Assembly: GCA_049794535.1 (NCBI GenBank)
Contig: JBARCX010000144.1
Coordinates: 1-13,604 of the forward strand
Length of the DNA stretch: 13,604 nt
From: JBARCX01 sp049794535
GTDB lineage: Bacteria > Pseudomonadota > Gammaproteobacteria > Xanthomonadales > Rhodanobacteraceae
Reading direction: 5' to 3'
Shown: in pieces, positions 13,447 to 13,604 of the stretch
Position numbering within the stretch: position 1 is the stretch's first letter
Layout: each line of letters begins with the position of its first letter
The notes under the pieces: model-generated
What the model was told of the DNA's origin: nothing
The model's input: only the letters and a program-made list of their open reading frames with translations
Databases searched by the model: none
Position numbers and translations under genes: made by a program

Positions 13447-13604
13447 ATGTCCGAATTGACCCCCCGCGAAATCGTCAACGAACTCGACCGCTTCATCATC
13501 GGCCAGCACGACGCCAAGCGCGCCGTGGCGATTGCACTGCGCAATCGCTGGCGCCGCATGCAGCTGGAACCGACCCTGCGCAACGAAGTGACGCCCAAGA
13601 ACAT
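13447..13604 (+). CDS. hslU: ATP-dependent protease ATPase subunit HslU, N-terminal fragment
   Basis: The first 52 codons of HslU, the AAA+ unfoldase partner of HslV; the gene runs off the window end. MSELTPREIVNELDRF and then IIGQHDAKRAVAIALRNRWR are the conserved N-terminus of the family. The Walker A motif lies beyond the edge. A GGTGA ribosome-binding site precedes the ATG by 3-4 nt. Position directly after hslV and the shared heat-shock promoter fit the usual hslVU operon. Confidence 0.95.
   Translation, partial: MSELTPREIVNELDRFIIGQHDAKRAVAIALRNRWRRMQLEPTLRNEVTPKN

Noticed and set aside
12733..13509. 258-codon open frame antisense to hslV
   Set aside because: Shadow of hslV and the start of hslU; no independent evidence.
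1..13604. tRNA, CRISPR array, insertion sequence or prophage
   Set aside because: No tRNA-like cloverleaf, regularly spaced repeats, transposase or phage gene was seen; xerC carries the normal housekeeping context and is not an integrase.

Overview
This is a GC-rich chromosomal stretch, most likely from a gammaproteobacterium of the Xanthomonadales (Rhodanobacteraceae or Xanthomonadaceae). I base that on the lptM-dapF-DUF484-xerC order leading into hslVU, on an HslV with a short pre-threonine leader, and on the NodT-type lipoprotein. This is inference from family knowledge; no database search was run. The window is almost entirely coding. I see no tRNA, rRNA, insertion sequence or CRISPR array.

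Left part (1-2850): an AraC-family regulator with a cupin sensor domain faces, tail to tail, a zinc-dependent medium-chain alcohol dehydrogenase. The dehydrogenase is transcribed divergently from a MerR-family regulator. The gap between these two holds a promoter with a 20-bp spacer and a dyad in it, the hallmark of MerR control, so this looks like a self-contained regulator/dehydrogenase switch. The MerR gene ends overlapping a convergent YkgJ-type cysteine-cluster gene, which lies 10 bp downstream of aroE and is probably co-transcribed with it.

Middle (2861-8152): aroE (shikimate pathway), a small two-helix membrane protein gene, and then the least understood part. This is a 494-residue RimK-like ATP-grasp ligase with an N-terminal RLAN-type domain, divergent from a GNAT acetyltransferase. 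Such pairs are predicted peptide or amide modification systems of unknown substrate. A NodT-type outer-membrane efflux lipoprotein follows without its usual pump partners.

Right part (8153-13604): a small exported helical protein and a two-helix membrane protein, both on the minus strand, are followed by a housekeeping run on the plus strand: lptM (LPS translocon maturation), dapF (lysine and peptidoglycan precursor), DUF484, xerC (chromosome dimer resolution), glpM, hslV and the start of hslU. A good sigma-32-like promoter lies directly before hslV, as expected for a heat-shock protease. The gap between hslV and hslU can fold so that the hslU ribosome-binding site is partly paired.

The best candidate for an undescribed system is the ATP-grasp/GNAT pair. 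The best-supported new regulatory sites are the MerR-type promoter at 2151-2182 and the sigma-32-like promoter at 12758-12786.
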